This document shows positions 13,680-23,082 of a stretch of DNA of 64,000 bases, piece after piece; the first letter of the stretch is position 1; each line of letters opens with the position of its first letter. Origin of the DNA: Croceibacter atlanticus HTCC2559. GTDB lineage: Bacteria; Bacteroidota; Bacteroidia; Flavobacteriales; Flavobacteriaceae. The stretch is taken from the NCBI RefSeq assembly GCF_000196315.1, contig NC_014230.1, forward strand, positions 2,566,501-2,630,500. The letters run 5' to 3'. Position numbers and translations under genes: made by a program. The notes under the pieces were generated by a model, which searched no databases, was not told where the DNA came from, and was given only the letters and a program-made list of their open reading frames with translations.

Positions 13680-15725
13680 CTACTCAGGGTACTCTATTCT
13701 TAAATGATAGATATTGTTTAGTTTTCGTTTTAAAACCTTCTTGATGGTCTGTATTTCCTTAAACGTTATATTGGCATTTAAAAATTGGCCTTCATCCATC
13801 TGCTTGTTAATTATTTTTTCAACAAAATTATCAATTAACGTACTAGTAGGTTCTTTAAGACTTTTACTTGCTGCCTCTACACTATCACTCATCATTAATA
13901 TAGCTGTCTCCTTGCTAAATGGTATAGGTCCAGGATAACTAAAATCACTTACATCTGCATCTTCGTTTGTTTTCTTTTCTTGCATGTAAAAGTAATATAC
14001 AGAGCTTGTACCGTGATGTGTTCTTATAAAATCTATAATACGGTCTGGTAGCTTATTCTTCTTTGCTATCTCAATACCATCTAATACATGATCAATAATA
14101 ACATTGGCGCTTTCTTGTGGTTCTAAATCGTTATGAGGGTTTACAGATGTGGTTTGGTTTTCTGTAAAATAGGTTGGGTTTTTCATTTTACCTATATCAT
14201 GATATAACGCTCCTACCCTAACTAACATAGCATTTGCTCCAATTTCATTAGCAGCAGCTTCAGCTAGATTGGCAACATTTAATGAATGGTGAAATGTTCC
14301 TGGAGCAGTATTAGACATTTTTTTGAGAAGCTTTGAGTTTGTATCAGACAACTCCAACAAACTCATATCGCTAACCATTCCAAATACTTTTTCAAAAGCA
14401 TAAATTAAAGGTTGTACAAACAAGGTTGCTAAACCACAAGTAACAAAATACAATATAGTTTCCCAGTTCATAGCTGTTACTGTACCTTCTCTTGTTATAG
14501 TAAAGGCAAAATATGCCAAGATATATACTAGAGTTATTTGTGCTACAGAGATAAATAAATTAGCTCGTTTATAAAGTTCAGATACTGTAAGTATGGTTAC
14601 TATTCCAGCTAAAATTTGCAAAAACATATATTCATAACTATTAGGTACTATAAAGCCTAATAATAATACTGTTATAACATGTGTAAACAAACCTAATCTC
14701 GCATCGAAAAATGCTTTTAAGGTTAATGGTAATATACACAAGGGAACTAAGTACACAAATTCTGGGTTATACTTTACAACCAGCGTTGTAAGCAATACCA
14801 TAACTAAGACATTAAAGAATATAAATGTTATCTGTGTGTTATTCTCAAAAATCTCAATTCTATACTTTTTAATAAATAGAAGTAACATAAGTAAAGCTAG
14901 AGATACTAAAATGGTATAACCAAAAATAACCCAATAGTAACTAGATTGGCTCCATACTTGAGACTCAAATTCTGCTTTTAGGGAATTTAATATTTTATAT
15001 TTATCGCCTTCAACAACCTCGCCACGAGCAATAATCCTACTACCTTTGGTTACACTACCACGTGTATAACTTATATCCTGTAGTTTACTCTCAATTTCTT
15101 TACGTGTAAGCGTTTCATTAGCAATAACGTTTGGTTTAACTAAATCAAAAAACAGTTCTACAAATTCTGTTTCATATCTAGAGAGATTGGCTCGCTTAAC
15201 TTTATTTTTAATGTAGGCTCTTAATTCGCTTTGTTTAATAAGACTTCCGTACTCTACTTCAACAGCAGCATTACCTTTTTTTAAGAACACTAAGCGGTCT
15301 TCTGCCAAACCGTCTATTTCTTGTAGAATACCTTTTTCATATATATCCTGAAATGTAGTGTTGGTAAATTTTAGAAGTTGATTGCCTTCTGTTCTTTTAA
15401 TGCTATCATTAAATGTAGCTGAAAAAACTTTTGCAATATTATCTGAAACCTCTTCTACAACTTTATTATCATAGTTATAGTACGGTATTTGCTTTTGTCT
15501 TATATCCTCTTTTTCTGAAGCTATCTCTTCATCTGTCTTGAGAATAGCAAAATTAAAAGGTGCATACAAGTTTTCATACTGCCAAGGTTTCCCTTTAGTA
15601 ATCTCATATTTAAATTTTCCTCCTTTTGGAAAAAGATAAACTATGAACACTGTACTCAGTGCCCATAACATAATCTTAAAAAACAATGCCTGATTCTTAT
15701 ACAGGTTGTCTACAAATTTAGCCAT
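13680..15725 (-). CDS. PgpH-type HD phosphodiesterase (c-di-AMP)
   Basis: This 681-aa inner-membrane protein has one N-terminal helix (about 15-33), an extracellular 7TMR-HDED domain (about 40-260), seven membrane helices (about 270-460) and a cytoplasmic HD domain (about 480-650). The HD domain has HHSLNVANLAEAAA, ALYHDIGK and RTHHGT. PgpH enzymes hydrolyse cyclic di-AMP to pApA and help control potassium and osmotic balance. A TACTTTTG -10 box lies at 15750 to 15743. The gene is divergent from the thiolase gene. The family call is firm; the substrate is inferred from it. Confidence 0.88.
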   Translation of the reverse strand: MAKFVDNLYKNQALFFKIMLWALSTVFIVYLFPKGGKFKYEITKGKPWQYENLYAPFNFAILKTDEEIASEKEDIRQKQIPYYNYDNKVVEEVSDNIAKVFSATFNDSIKRTEGNQLLKFTNTTFQDIYEKGILQEIDGLAEDRLVFLKKGNAAVEVEYGSLIKQSELRAYIKNKVKRANLSRYETEFVELFFDLVKPNVIANETLTRKEIESKLQDISYTRGSVTKGSRIIARGEVVEGDKYKILNSLKAEFESQVWSQSSYYWVIFGYTILVSLALLMLLLFIKKYRIEIFENNTQITFIFFNVLVMVLLTTLVVKYNPEFVYLVPLCILPLTLKAFFDARLGLFTHVITVLLLGFIVPNSYEYMFLQILAGIVTILTVSELYKRANLFISVAQITLVYILAYFAFTITREGTVTAMNWETILYFVTCGLATLFVQPLIYAFEKVFGMVSDMSLLELSDTNSKLLKKMSNTAPGTFHHSLNVANLAEAAANEIGANAMLVRVGALYHDIGKMKNPTYFTENQTTSVNPHNDLEPQESANVIIDHVLDGIEIAKKNKLPDRIIDFIRTHHGTSSVYYFYMQEKKTNEDADVSDFSYPGPIPFSKETAILMMSDSVEAASKSLKEPTSTLIDNFVEKIINKQMDEGQFLNANITFKEIQTIKKVLKRKLNNIYHLRIEYPE

Positions 15726-15834
15726 AGTCTTATGCTGATACTCAAAAGTAGTAAAATATTGCGCAGTGTACAGAATAGTTTAGATTTCCTTTTAAAATCA
15801 CTAAATTCGCAACACAAAAAACAAGACATATATT

Positions 15835-17013
15835 ATGAGTAAATCTGTAGTCATTGTAAGTGCAGCAAGAACACCAATTGGAAGCTTTTTAGGAAGCTTA
15901 TCTACTGTAACAGCCACTAAACTTGGTAGTGTTGCTATTAAGGGTGCTTTAGATAAAATTAAATTAGATGCTTCAAAAGTTCAGGAAGTATATATGGGTA
16001 ACGTAGTGCAAGCTGGTGTAGGACAAGCTCCTGCAAGACAGGCTGCATTAGGTGCTGGTATTCCAGAATCTGTACCTTGTACAACGGTTAATAAAGTTTG
16101 TGCTAGTGGTATGAAAGCTGTAATAAATGGAGCGCAAGCTATTGCTTTGGGCGATGCAGATATCGTTGTTGCTGGTGGTATGGAGAATATGAGCTTAATA
16201 CCTCATTATGTACATATGCGTAATGGTCAAAAATTTGGACCTGCAAAAATGGAAGACGGAATGCAAAAAGATGGTTTGGTAGATGCCTACGATCAAAATG
16301 CAATGGGAACATGTGCAGATCTTTGTGCTACTGAATATGAATTTTCAAGAGAAGATCAAGATGCTTATGCAATTCAATCTTATAAGCGTTCTGCAAAAGC
16401 TTGGAGCGAAGGTAAATTTGCAAATGAAGTTGTTCCTGTAGAGGTGCCACAACGTCGTGGAGAACCTGTTGTAGTTAGTGAAGATGAAGAATATAAAAAC
16501 GTAAGAATGGAGAAAATTCCTTCTTTACGTCCAGCATTTACTAAAGACGGTACTGTTACCGCAGCAAATGCATCTACAATTAATGATGGCGCAGGAGCTG
16601 TAGTTTTAATGAGTGCAGAAAAAGCAGAAGAATTAGGCTTAACACCTTTAGCAACTATTAAGAGTTATGCAGATGCAGCGCAAGAGCCTAAGTGGTTTAC
16701 AACTGCTCCAGCAAAAGCATTACCTAAGGCATTAGATAAAGCAGGAATAACTATTGATGATGTAGATTATTTTGAATTAAATGAAGCATTCTCTGTTGTA
16801 GGTCTAGCTAACATGAAGATTTTAGGAATAGATGATACTAAGACCAATGTAAATGGTGGTGCAGTATCATTAGGGCACCCACTAGGATGTTCTGGTGTAA
16901 GAATTTTAATCACCCTATTAAGTGTTTTAGAGCAAAACAATGCAAAAATTGGAGCTGCTGGTATTTGTAATGGTGGTGGCGGTGCTTCTGCAATTGTAGT
17001 TGAACGTCCTTAA
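15835..17013 (+). CDS. Acetyl-CoA C-acetyltransferase (thiolase)
   Basis: This 392-aa protein has full thiolase length and all catalytic motifs: VNKVCASGMKA with the acyl-binding Cys near residue 88, NEAFSV, GGAVSLGHPLGCSG with the catalytic His, and the C-terminal ICNGGGGASA with the second Cys. It condenses two acetyl-CoA or cleaves acetoacetyl-CoA in the cytoplasm. The lack of adjacent beta-oxidation genes fits a biosynthetic or degradative AtoB-type enzyme. The peptidase gene starts 9 nt later, probably in the same transcript. Confidence 0.93.
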   Translation: MSKSVVIVSAARTPIGSFLGSLSTVTATKLGSVAIKGALDKIKLDASKVQEVYMGNVVQAGVGQAPARQAALGAGIPESVPCTTVNKVCASGMKAVINGAQAIALGDADIVVAGGMENMSLIPHYVHMRNGQKFGPAKMEDGMQKDGLVDAYDQNAMGTCADLCATEYEFSREDQDAYAIQSYKRSAKAWSEGKFANEVVPVEVPQRRGEPVVVSEDEEYKNVRMEKIPSLRPAFTKDGTVTAANASTINDGAGAVVLMSAEKAEELGLTPLATIKSYADAAQEPKWFTTAPAKALPKALDKAGITIDDVDYFELNEAFSVVGLANMKILGIDDTKTNVNGGAVSLGHPLGCSGVRILITLLSVLEQNNAKIGAAGICNGGGGASAIVVERP

Positions 17014-17022
17014 TACTTTTTA

Positions 17023-17772
17023 ATGCGTTACGGAATTTGTCCTCTTAGCACTGTACCAGTACGTCTGTTTCCAGAAGATTCAAGCGAGATGGTTACGCAG
17101 GCCTTATATGGAGATCACTTCAAAATATTAGAAATGCGTAAATCTTGGAGCAGAATTAGGTTTGGCTATGATAGCTATGAAGGTTGGATAGATAACAAAC
17201 AGTTGTTTGAAATATCTGAAGAGATGTATACCACTATTAATCTTGCAGACCCTAAATTATCTGCAGATGTAATGGATTATATTACAACATCTCAACAGCT
17301 TATATTTCCAATTCCTATTGGTTCAGCTGTTTCCCAATCTGCTTTGTTAGAGCATATTTTTGAGGGTATAACCACAACGCATGAACAAGACAAATCTAAA
17401 ATAGTAGATACTGCATTTATGTACCTTAATGCACCATACCTTTGGGGTGGCAAAACACCTTTTGGTATAGATTGTAGCGGTTTTACACAAATGGTATACA
17501 AACTTAATGGCTTTAAACTTTTAAGAGACGCATCACAACAAGCAACTCAAGGTGAGCCATTAAGTTTTATTGAAGAATCTGAGCCTGGTGATTTAGCATT
17601 TTTTGATAATGCAGAAGGACAAATTACACACGTTGGCATTATGATGAAAGACCATTATATAATACACGCACATGGTAAAGTACGTATAGACCGTATAGAC
17701 CATTCAGGTATTTATAATGTTGAAAAGAATGAACATACGCATAAACTAAGAGTTATAAAGTCCATTGTTTAA
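17023..17772 (+). CDS. NlpC/P60 (C40) peptidase with SH3 domain
   Basis: This 249-aa protein has no signal peptide. An SH3-like region (about 1-70) precedes a C40 cysteine peptidase domain (about 125-245) with the catalytic Cys in GIDCSGFTQMVY, the His in HVGIMM and the third residue near IIHAHGKV. It resembles dipeptidyl-peptidase VI/YkfC, which cut gamma-D-glutamyl-diamino acid bonds in muropeptides recycled from the wall. The absence of an export signal supports cytoplasmic recycling. Confidence 0.85.
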   Translation: MRYGICPLSTVPVRLFPEDSSEMVTQALYGDHFKILEMRKSWSRIRFGYDSYEGWIDNKQLFEISEEMYTTINLADPKLSADVMDYITTSQQLIFPIPIGSAVSQSALLEHIFEGITTTHEQDKSKIVDTAFMYLNAPYLWGGKTPFGIDCSGFTQMVYKLNGFKLLRDASQQATQGEPLSFIEESEPGDLAFFDNAEGQITHVGIMMKDHYIIHAHGKVRIDRIDHSGIYNVEKNEHTHKLRVIKSIV

Positions 17773-17852
17773 TTATAGTCAACTGTAACTTTTTCTCTTT
17801 CTCCACAACTTATAAATAGTAGATTACCTACATTTAATCTCTATTTATTAAA

Positions 17853-19094
17853 ATGCAAAAACTTAAAGACGCTAAACTTTATAAAGGTGAACTTGTTTCA
17901 CTTAACACACCATTGGTAAACCGTTACAACCAATGTTTAAAACTTATTGGTATAGCGCCAACAGCATTAACACAAATATCTGTCGATGGTATTGGCTGGT
18001 CACCAGAAGTAGCTGAAGAAAAAGGTAATCTTTATTACTTAAATATAGGAGAAGCAAATACAAATGCAATTATCATCTCTCCAGAACAACACCGCAAACC
18101 TGTTTATTTTCCGTTTCATAGTTTTGACAAAGATATTATGTACGGCATCTTTGCTGCACATAAAAAAGCAATTACAGATATAACAAGAGATGGTGCTATT
18201 TGTGTAGATTTAGATCAATTTATTGATGCCTTTTATCATCCTTTAGATCTTTTAAAATATAAAACTATTTCTACTGGTTTTAGGATTTTAAATGACTTAG
18301 ACAAAAAGCAAGAAGAACAACTTGAGCTTATAGAGACATTTTATGAAGGTAACAACTTTATAGATGATCAAATGCACATCAAGTTATTAGCTTCAGCAAT
18401 AAAACACGGCGATTTAAGACAAAGAAAACTTAAGCTTACTCCTTTAACATATCAAACAACTTCATTTTATACTAAAGCATTTGGAGGTGTATTTGTGCTA
18501 AGAGATTTTATACAGACCATTCTTATTTTCGAAGATGATAAAAATTATAAAGAAGCTATAAAAGATACAGAACAAGATGTTCTAATTTATAAAATTACAG
18601 ATGATGAGTTACTCGATAAACTCATAGATCACAGCATAATTACAAGTGATATTGAAGATGAAGCAAAAACAGAACGTTATGCGCGTATTAAAAAGTTTGT
18701 GCTTTCAAGATACTTAACACATACAGATCACTCTATAAAAGACATTTTAGAAGATCATATTCTTTTTAAAAGTTACTTACACAAAATTAATGAGTTGGAC
18801 AGGAACACCGTGCTTTGTGTAGATAAGTTTGTGGCCAAATCTGCATCTGTAACAGAAACCACAAAAGACCAAAAGCAATTTTTTAAAGCTTTGGCAAAAC
18901 CTCACAGCTCTTTACAAGATGAACACCTTACTTTAATTTGGAAGTTATTATTAAAGATTGCACCATTAGATATTGTAAACCTTTATTATTTTGAAAAGGA
19001 ATTGTTTTACGACCATTATAAAAACTGGGATGCTTCATTAAAAGATTGGGCTATTGCAACAATTAAAGAAGACCTTAAAAGCCATAGCTTATGA
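17853..19094 (+). CDS. Conserved flavobacterial protein (possibly DUF6638)
   Basis: This 413-aa soluble protein has no signal or membrane helix. The N-terminal part contains a recognisable block (LYKGELVSLNTPLVNRYN, then a GIGWSPEVAEE segment) that I tentatively match from memory to DUF6638; the function is unknown. The C-terminal half is largely helical. Its last 4 nt overlap the start of the next gene (ATGA), so the two are translationally coupled. Confidence 0.6.
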   Translation: MQKLKDAKLYKGELVSLNTPLVNRYNQCLKLIGIAPTALTQISVDGIGWSPEVAEEKGNLYYLNIGEANTNAIIISPEQHRKPVYFPFHSFDKDIMYGIFAAHKKAITDITRDGAICVDLDQFIDAFYHPLDLLKYKTISTGFRILNDLDKKQEEQLELIETFYEGNNFIDDQMHIKLLASAIKHGDLRQRKLKLTPLTYQTTSFYTKAFGGVFVLRDFIQTILIFEDDKNYKEAIKDTEQDVLIYKITDDELLDKLIDHSIITSDIEDEAKTERYARIKKFVLSRYLTHTDHSIKDILEDHILFKSYLHKINELDRNTVLCVDKFVAKSASVTETTKDQKQFFKALAKPHSSLQDEHLTLIWKLLLKIAPLDIVNLYYFEKELFYDHYKNWDASLKDWAIATIKEDLKSHSL

Positions 19095-19615
19095 CTTTAG
19101 AGATTATTGTATTTATTTCTGCTATCTTATTTGGGATTCTTTGGTATTGGAGAGAATCTAGAAGCAACCGTACATTTAGAATGCTAAATAAAATTACACA
19201 CGCCAAGCATTTACAGATGAAACCAGATGACAGTAAAGGTTTTTTACATCAACAAAACTTTTTACTTCGTCTTGTTTACATTTCACTTTTATTTTTGGCA
19301 GCGGCATTGGCTGTAATGGCATTAACTCCAATATCAATTGCGAGTGTGCAATTGTTTGTAGCTTGTATTGTAGGAACTTTAATAGGTAGCTATGTTGCCT
19401 CTGCAGTATTGTTTGCTAATAAAAAAATTACAGAAAACTCAGATATTGTTGAAGATACCTTAGAAGACACTTTCGACAAAGGAAAAACATTTGTAAATGA
19501 TTTAAGAGGAGAACACAAACCTACACCACAACCTAAAGAGACAGTAAAACAGGAAGAAATAACTCCCAAAAAAAGTGCTAGAGAACGCCTTAGAGATAAA
19601 GGCTATTTAGATTAA
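19091..19615 (+). CDS. Membrane protein of unknown function
   Basis: This 174-aa protein has an N-terminal helix (about 4-19), two central helices (about 58-80 and 86-108), then an acidic stretch (about 115-135) and a Lys/Glu/Pro-rich tail ending ARERLRDKGYLD. I recognise no family. It is coupled to the upstream 413-aa gene by a 4-nt overlap, so they probably act together at the membrane. Its stop overlaps the end of the convergent next gene. Confidence 0.6.
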   Translation: MTLEIIVFISAILFGILWYWRESRSNRTFRMLNKITHAKHLQMKPDDSKGFLHQQNFLLRLVYISLLFLAAALAVMALTPISIASVQLFVACIVGTLIGSYVASAVLFANKKITENSDIVEDTLEDTFDKGKTFVNDLRGEHKPTPQPKETVKQEEITPKKSARERLRDKGYLD

Positions 19616-20325
19616 GCATTACTATATGCACTGTTCCAAATTGCTGTATTAAAGTTTTTACCTTTTGCAAAACCATAATATAATACAATAGCTGCAACAG
19701 CTTTAAACATAAAGAAAAACAAAAGAATATACTCTTGTAAAGTCTCTTCCTGCTTAGTTAATAATGACATTGGAAATAAATATGTTGCCAAAATGCTTGT
19801 TACAACTATTAATACTAAAAGATTTTCAAACGTTTTAAATGGCCACATAGCCAGTTTTCTAAAAGGGCTCAAGTCATTTCCCCATTTATGTATTAAATAG
19901 TAATAACCATTTCCAATTGGCGCAAACAACAAAGGATCATCTGCATTCTTTAATCTAAAGAGTTTAGATGGTGCCATAATCTTAAAGCCGCTTAGCGCTA
20001 TATTATGTTCTTTTTCAAGAGTTTTAATTTTCAATATGGCTTCATATGGTATATCGCTTTTAAAATAGTTACTGTCTAAAAACCGTAATCTATAATCTAC
20101 ACATATCTTCTTTATCGTGTTAATGTGATAAATATTCTTGGTTAAAAGCAATTCTGGATTAAAATTATTTTGAGAGTTTAATGGTTGCTCTGTAAGCTTA
20201 TTCAATATTTTATCATCTTCTGCTGTAACATTTTCAAAAATCTCAGAAACTACATTAGATATGAATTCATTCCGGTTATTTCTTTCTTTAACTAGCTGTT
20301 TTTCAATATTAACCCTTTTCAACAT
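19612..20325 (-). CDS. Membrane-associated protein of unknown function
   Basis: This 237-aa protein has a charged, mostly helical N-terminal region (about 1-150) and two hydrophobic helices near the C-terminus (about 168-188 and 200-218), so it is likely anchored in the inner membrane with its bulk in the cytoplasm. I recognise no domain. It is a single gene, convergent with the upstream pair and divergent from the fasciclin gene. Confidence 0.55.
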   Translation of the reverse strand: MLKRVNIEKQLVKERNNRNEFISNVVSEIFENVTAEDDKILNKLTEQPLNSQNNFNPELLLTKNIYHINTIKKICVDYRLRFLDSNYFKSDIPYEAILKIKTLEKEHNIALSGFKIMAPSKLFRLKNADDPLLFAPIGNGYYYLIHKWGNDLSPFRKLAMWPFKTFENLLVLIVVTSILATYLFPMSLLTKQEETLQEYILLFFFMFKAVAAIVLYYGFAKGKNFNTAIWNSAYSNA

Positions 20326-20506
20326 AACGACATATTTTATTTTAAAATTAAAGAAAAGGCTTCAATTTTGAGCAGTATATGAGCAAGTTTTGTGCACTTA
20401 TAAGACATTTTAACTATTGTTAAATTCTTCACAAACCAATACTTTCAAAAAACCTAGTAAGACATACAGACGTTTATTAGATATATAACAACTAAAAATT
20501 AAAATA

Positions 20507-21088
20507 ATGAAAATTTCAAATGTATTAAGTGTAGCAGTACTAATGGCTGCAATGTTTGTAGGAACAACATCTTTTGCTCAAGACAAAATGATGAAAGAAG
20601 AAACTAAAATGGTTGGTGGTGCAGCAATGTACCCAAGCAAGAACATTGTAGAGAATGCTGTAAACTCTAAAGATCACACAACTTTAGTTGCTGCTGTAAA
20701 AGCTGCAGGTTTGGTTGAGACTTTAGCTAGTGAAGGTCCTTTTACAGTTTTTGCTCCAGTAAATGCAGCTTTTGACAAGTTACCAGAAGGAACTGTTGAA
20801 ACTTTACTTATGGAAGAAAATAAAGCTCAATTACAAGGTGTTTTAACTTACCACGTTGTAGCTGGTAAAGTAAATGCTAGTGATTTAGTAAAAATGATTA
20901 AGAAAGATGGTGGAAAACATACAATGAAAACTGTACAAGGTGGTACTTTAACTGCAATGTTAGATGGTGCTCAAGTTAAAGTAATGGATGCTTCAGGAAA
21001 TGCAGCAACTGTAACTATTGCAGATGTTAACCAAAGTAATGGTGTAATTCATGTAATAGACACTGTATTATTACCAAGCACAAAATAA
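20507..21088 (+). CDS. Fasciclin (FAS1) domain exported protein
   Basis: This 193-aa protein has a signal peptide (1-24, ending TSFAQ) and one FAS1 domain (about 48-190). It has the H1 motif FTVFAPVNAAFDKLP, the YHVVAGKV segment and the H2-like end NGVIHVIDTVLLP. FAS1 proteins are secreted or surface adhesion and matrix proteins. The gene stands alone and is followed by a strong terminator. Confidence 0.9.
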   Translation: MKISNVLSVAVLMAAMFVGTTSFAQDKMMKEETKMVGGAAMYPSKNIVENAVNSKDHTTLVAAVKAAGLVETLASEGPFTVFAPVNAAFDKLPEGTVETLLMEENKAQLQGVLTYHVVAGKVNASDLVKMIKKDGGKHTMKTVQGGTLTAMLDGAQVKVMDASGNAATVTIADVNQSNGVIHVIDTVLLPSTK

Positions 21089-21112
21089 AAGACCACATCT
21101 TAGCATATAATT

Positions 21113-21141
21113 AACCCGAAGCTTAGGCTTCGGGTTTTTTT
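21113..21141 (+). terminator. Terminator after fasciclin gene
   Basis: A 10-bp stem AACCCGAAGC/GCTTCGGGTT with a TTAG loop is followed by a T-run. Confidence 0.9.
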
Positions 21142-21180
21142 ATGCCTTGTAATAAGGTTATTATTCTTTATTTTGCAGTA

Positions 21181-21858
21181 ATGAGAGACCAGAAATTATT
21201 AGACTACCTACAATCTTACCTTACGCCAAGACGCCAAGAGCTTTTTAAAAAGGTACTATCGCAACGCACCAATCATTTTACTGTTGCTACAGAAGATGTG
21301 TACCAATTACACAATACAAGTGCCGTTATAAGAAGTTGTGATGTATTTGGTGTTCAAAATGTGCATATTATTGAAGAACAAAATGCAAAGAAAATTGACA
21401 GAGAAATAGCTATGGGCGCTCAAAAATGGGTAACTATTAACAGGTATCATAGCGTACAAGACTCTATTAAATCACTTAAAGAAAAGGGCTATCAAATTGT
21501 AGCAACATCTCCTCATATAGAGTCTCATAATTTAAGAGATTTTGATGTTACTAAACCGTCTGCTATCTTCTTTGGAACCGAAAAAGATGGTCTAAGTGAA
21601 GAGGTATTAAATCAGGCAGATAGCTATATAAAAATACCTATGGTTGGTTTTACAGAAAGTTTAAATATTTCAGTCTCAGCAGCTATTATACTTCAGCATA
21701 TCACTAACGAGTTAAAACAGTCTGAAGTTGATTGGAAACTAACAGATGAGGAGTTTTTTGACACACAACTACTTTGGACAAAGAATACCATTAAAAGTTC
21801 AGATAAAATTATTGAGAGGTATTACGAAAAGGAAGATATAAAAAAAGCAGATCTATAA
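21181..21858 (+). CDS. trmH: TrmH-type tRNA 2'-O-methyltransferase
   Basis: This 225-aa SPOUT methyltransferase has motif 1 NTSAVIRSCDVFG, motif 2 FFGTEKDGLSEE and motif 3 IPMVGFTESLNISVSAAI, which form the knotted SAM-binding site. The C-terminal extension fits TrmH, which methylates G18 in tRNA. I start it at ATG 21181: the earlier in-frame ATG at 21142 lies directly on the end of the terminator T-run. Its last codons (KKADL) are encoded by the antisense strand of the rnpB terminator region. Confidence 0.88.
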   Translation: MRDQKLLDYLQSYLTPRRQELFKKVLSQRTNHFTVATEDVYQLHNTSAVIRSCDVFGVQNVHIIEEQNAKKIDREIAMGAQKWVTINRYHSVQDSIKSLKEKGYQIVATSPHIESHNLRDFDVTKPSAIFFGTEKDGLSEEVLNQADSYIKIPMVGFTESLNISVSAAIILQHITNELKQSEVDWKLTDEEFFDTQLLWTKNTIKSSDKIIERYYEKEDIKKADL

Positions 21859-22150
21859 GCCGGATTCTGTACTCCTAAAAGAAGCCCTTATCATTTATCT
21901 TGAATTATTGTTGCCAATAATCTCTAGCTGCCTACCCTTCAACATTGGGCGCACAACCCTCAAACGTTGATTTACATGACATTGCACCTTGTAGAGTTTA
22001 CCTGGTTTCACTACAGCTTAACCTGTACATTCTTTCTGTTGCACTTGTCCTCGTCTTAAAAACGGACGGCTGTTAGCCGCTACAATGTGCTATGGTGTCC
22101 GGACTTTCCTCTCTATGAAAATTCATACAGCGATAAGGCGATCTGCTTTA
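21845..22150 (-). ncRNA. rnpB: RNase P RNA (type A)
   Basis: The minus strand shows the universal core GAGGAAAGTCCGGACACC near the 5' end and CAGAATCCGGCTTAT near the 3' end. The P1 helix pairs AAGCAGATC (22148 to 22140) with GATCTGCTT at the 3' end. A run of Ts follows the 3' P1 strand, so P1 may double as part of the terminator. The RNA processes tRNA 5' ends. It is about 306 nt and is packed between trmH and the M23 gene with no spare sequence. Confidence 0.95.
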
Positions 22151-22155
22151 GCTTG

Positions 22156-22163
22156 CAAATATA
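22156..22163 (-). promoter_or_regulatory. -10 box of rnpB
   Basis: TATATTTG on the minus strand lies about 6-8 nt before the predicted RNA 5' end and immediately beside the stop codon of the M23 gene. Confidence 0.6.
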
Positions 22164-22165
22164 TA

Positions 22166-22999
22166 TTATTGTATGTTCTTAGGACGTGTAAAGGTATCTC
22201 CAACCTCTAAAATCTTAGACTTATTTTCATCGTTTATAGTAAACTTTACAGGCACAGTAACATACCTGTCTAAATTAGGATGTAAACGCTGCACCTCAAA
22301 ATGTAATTGAGGTTCAGATACCTGTCCTGTTGCACCACTTAGCGCCAAAACGTCTCCTATATTAACATACTGTCCAACTTTTACAAGTACACTCTCGGCT
22401 TGCAGGTGTTGGTATTTAGCAAAAGTACCATCATAATGTAATACCTGTACAAAATTAGCATCACTAGCGCAGCTTTCATCTGGACAACCATTTGTACTAT
22501 CTTGCTTAATATATACCACTAAACCACGTCTTGCTACTGTAACCTTAGTACCTGTAGGCATTGCAAAATCTATAGCTTCAATAGTTTTATGGGTGTTACC
22601 TTCATCATAAGCTTGTATAACTTTAAAAGCTTTGCCTTCTTCATAGGGCAAGTAATACTTTAAGTTTAAATCGTGTTTTGTATTAAAATTACCAATACTC
22701 TCTACCCAAGAATATGTAAAATCTCTATTCTTAATTCTACGTTTAGCTTCCAAGTGCATAATTTTCTTTTCAACACCTGGCCCAATAGTATCTGTAAACT
22801 CATATCTATTATCTGTCTTATAGCCATAGACATCAAATTTAACTTTATAAGACATTACATAAGGTTTGGTGTTTTTTACAAGAATATCAAAAGCATAACC
22901 AGGTATAGGTACTTTCTTAAATAGTAATGATGTAGAGGTCTCTTGTGCTTGAGCAAAAAGAGAAAAACAGATAAAAGCTAAAAGTAGTGTAGTTCTCAT
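22166..22999 (-). CDS. M23-fold (LytM-like) exported protein with altered active site
   Basis: This 277-aa protein has a signal peptide (1-18), an N-terminal beta domain (about 20-125) and a C-terminal M23 lysostaphin-like domain (about 130-260). The domain shows EAIDFAMPTGTKV, YQHLQ and GATGQVSEPQLHFEV. The catalytic HxH motif (HLH) reads QLH here, so the first His is missing, and the first metal site is also atypical. It may be a non-catalytic regulator of wall hydrolases. The gene ends 2 nt before the rnpB -10 box. Confidence 0.8.
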   Translation of the reverse strand: MRTTLLLAFICFSLFAQAQETSTSLLFKKVPIPGYAFDILVKNTKPYVMSYKVKFDVYGYKTDNRYEFTDTIGPGVEKKIMHLEAKRRIKNRDFTYSWVESIGNFNTKHDLNLKYYLPYEEGKAFKVIQAYDEGNTHKTIEAIDFAMPTGTKVTVARRGLVVYIKQDSTNGCPDESCASDANFVQVLHYDGTFAKYQHLQAESVLVKVGQYVNIGDVLALSGATGQVSEPQLHFEVQRLHPNLDRYVTVPVKFTINDENKSKILEVGDTFTRPKNIQ

Positions 23000-23057
23000 T
23001 GTGAATAACCTTATAAATAATTGCGATTTGGAAACACAAACTTAGGGTTTCTATTTT

Positions 23058-23065
23058 TATATTTG
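23058..23065 (+). promoter_or_regulatory. -10 box of dnaX
   Basis: TATATTTG, 17 nt before the dnaX ATG. Confidence 0.5.
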
Positions 23066-23082
23066 CTTATAAGCTTAATTTT

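Noticed and set aside
21142-21144. ATG just after the fasciclin terminator as the trmH start
   Set aside because: It directly follows the T-run of a strong terminator and adds residues not typical of TrmH; ATG 21181 fits better.
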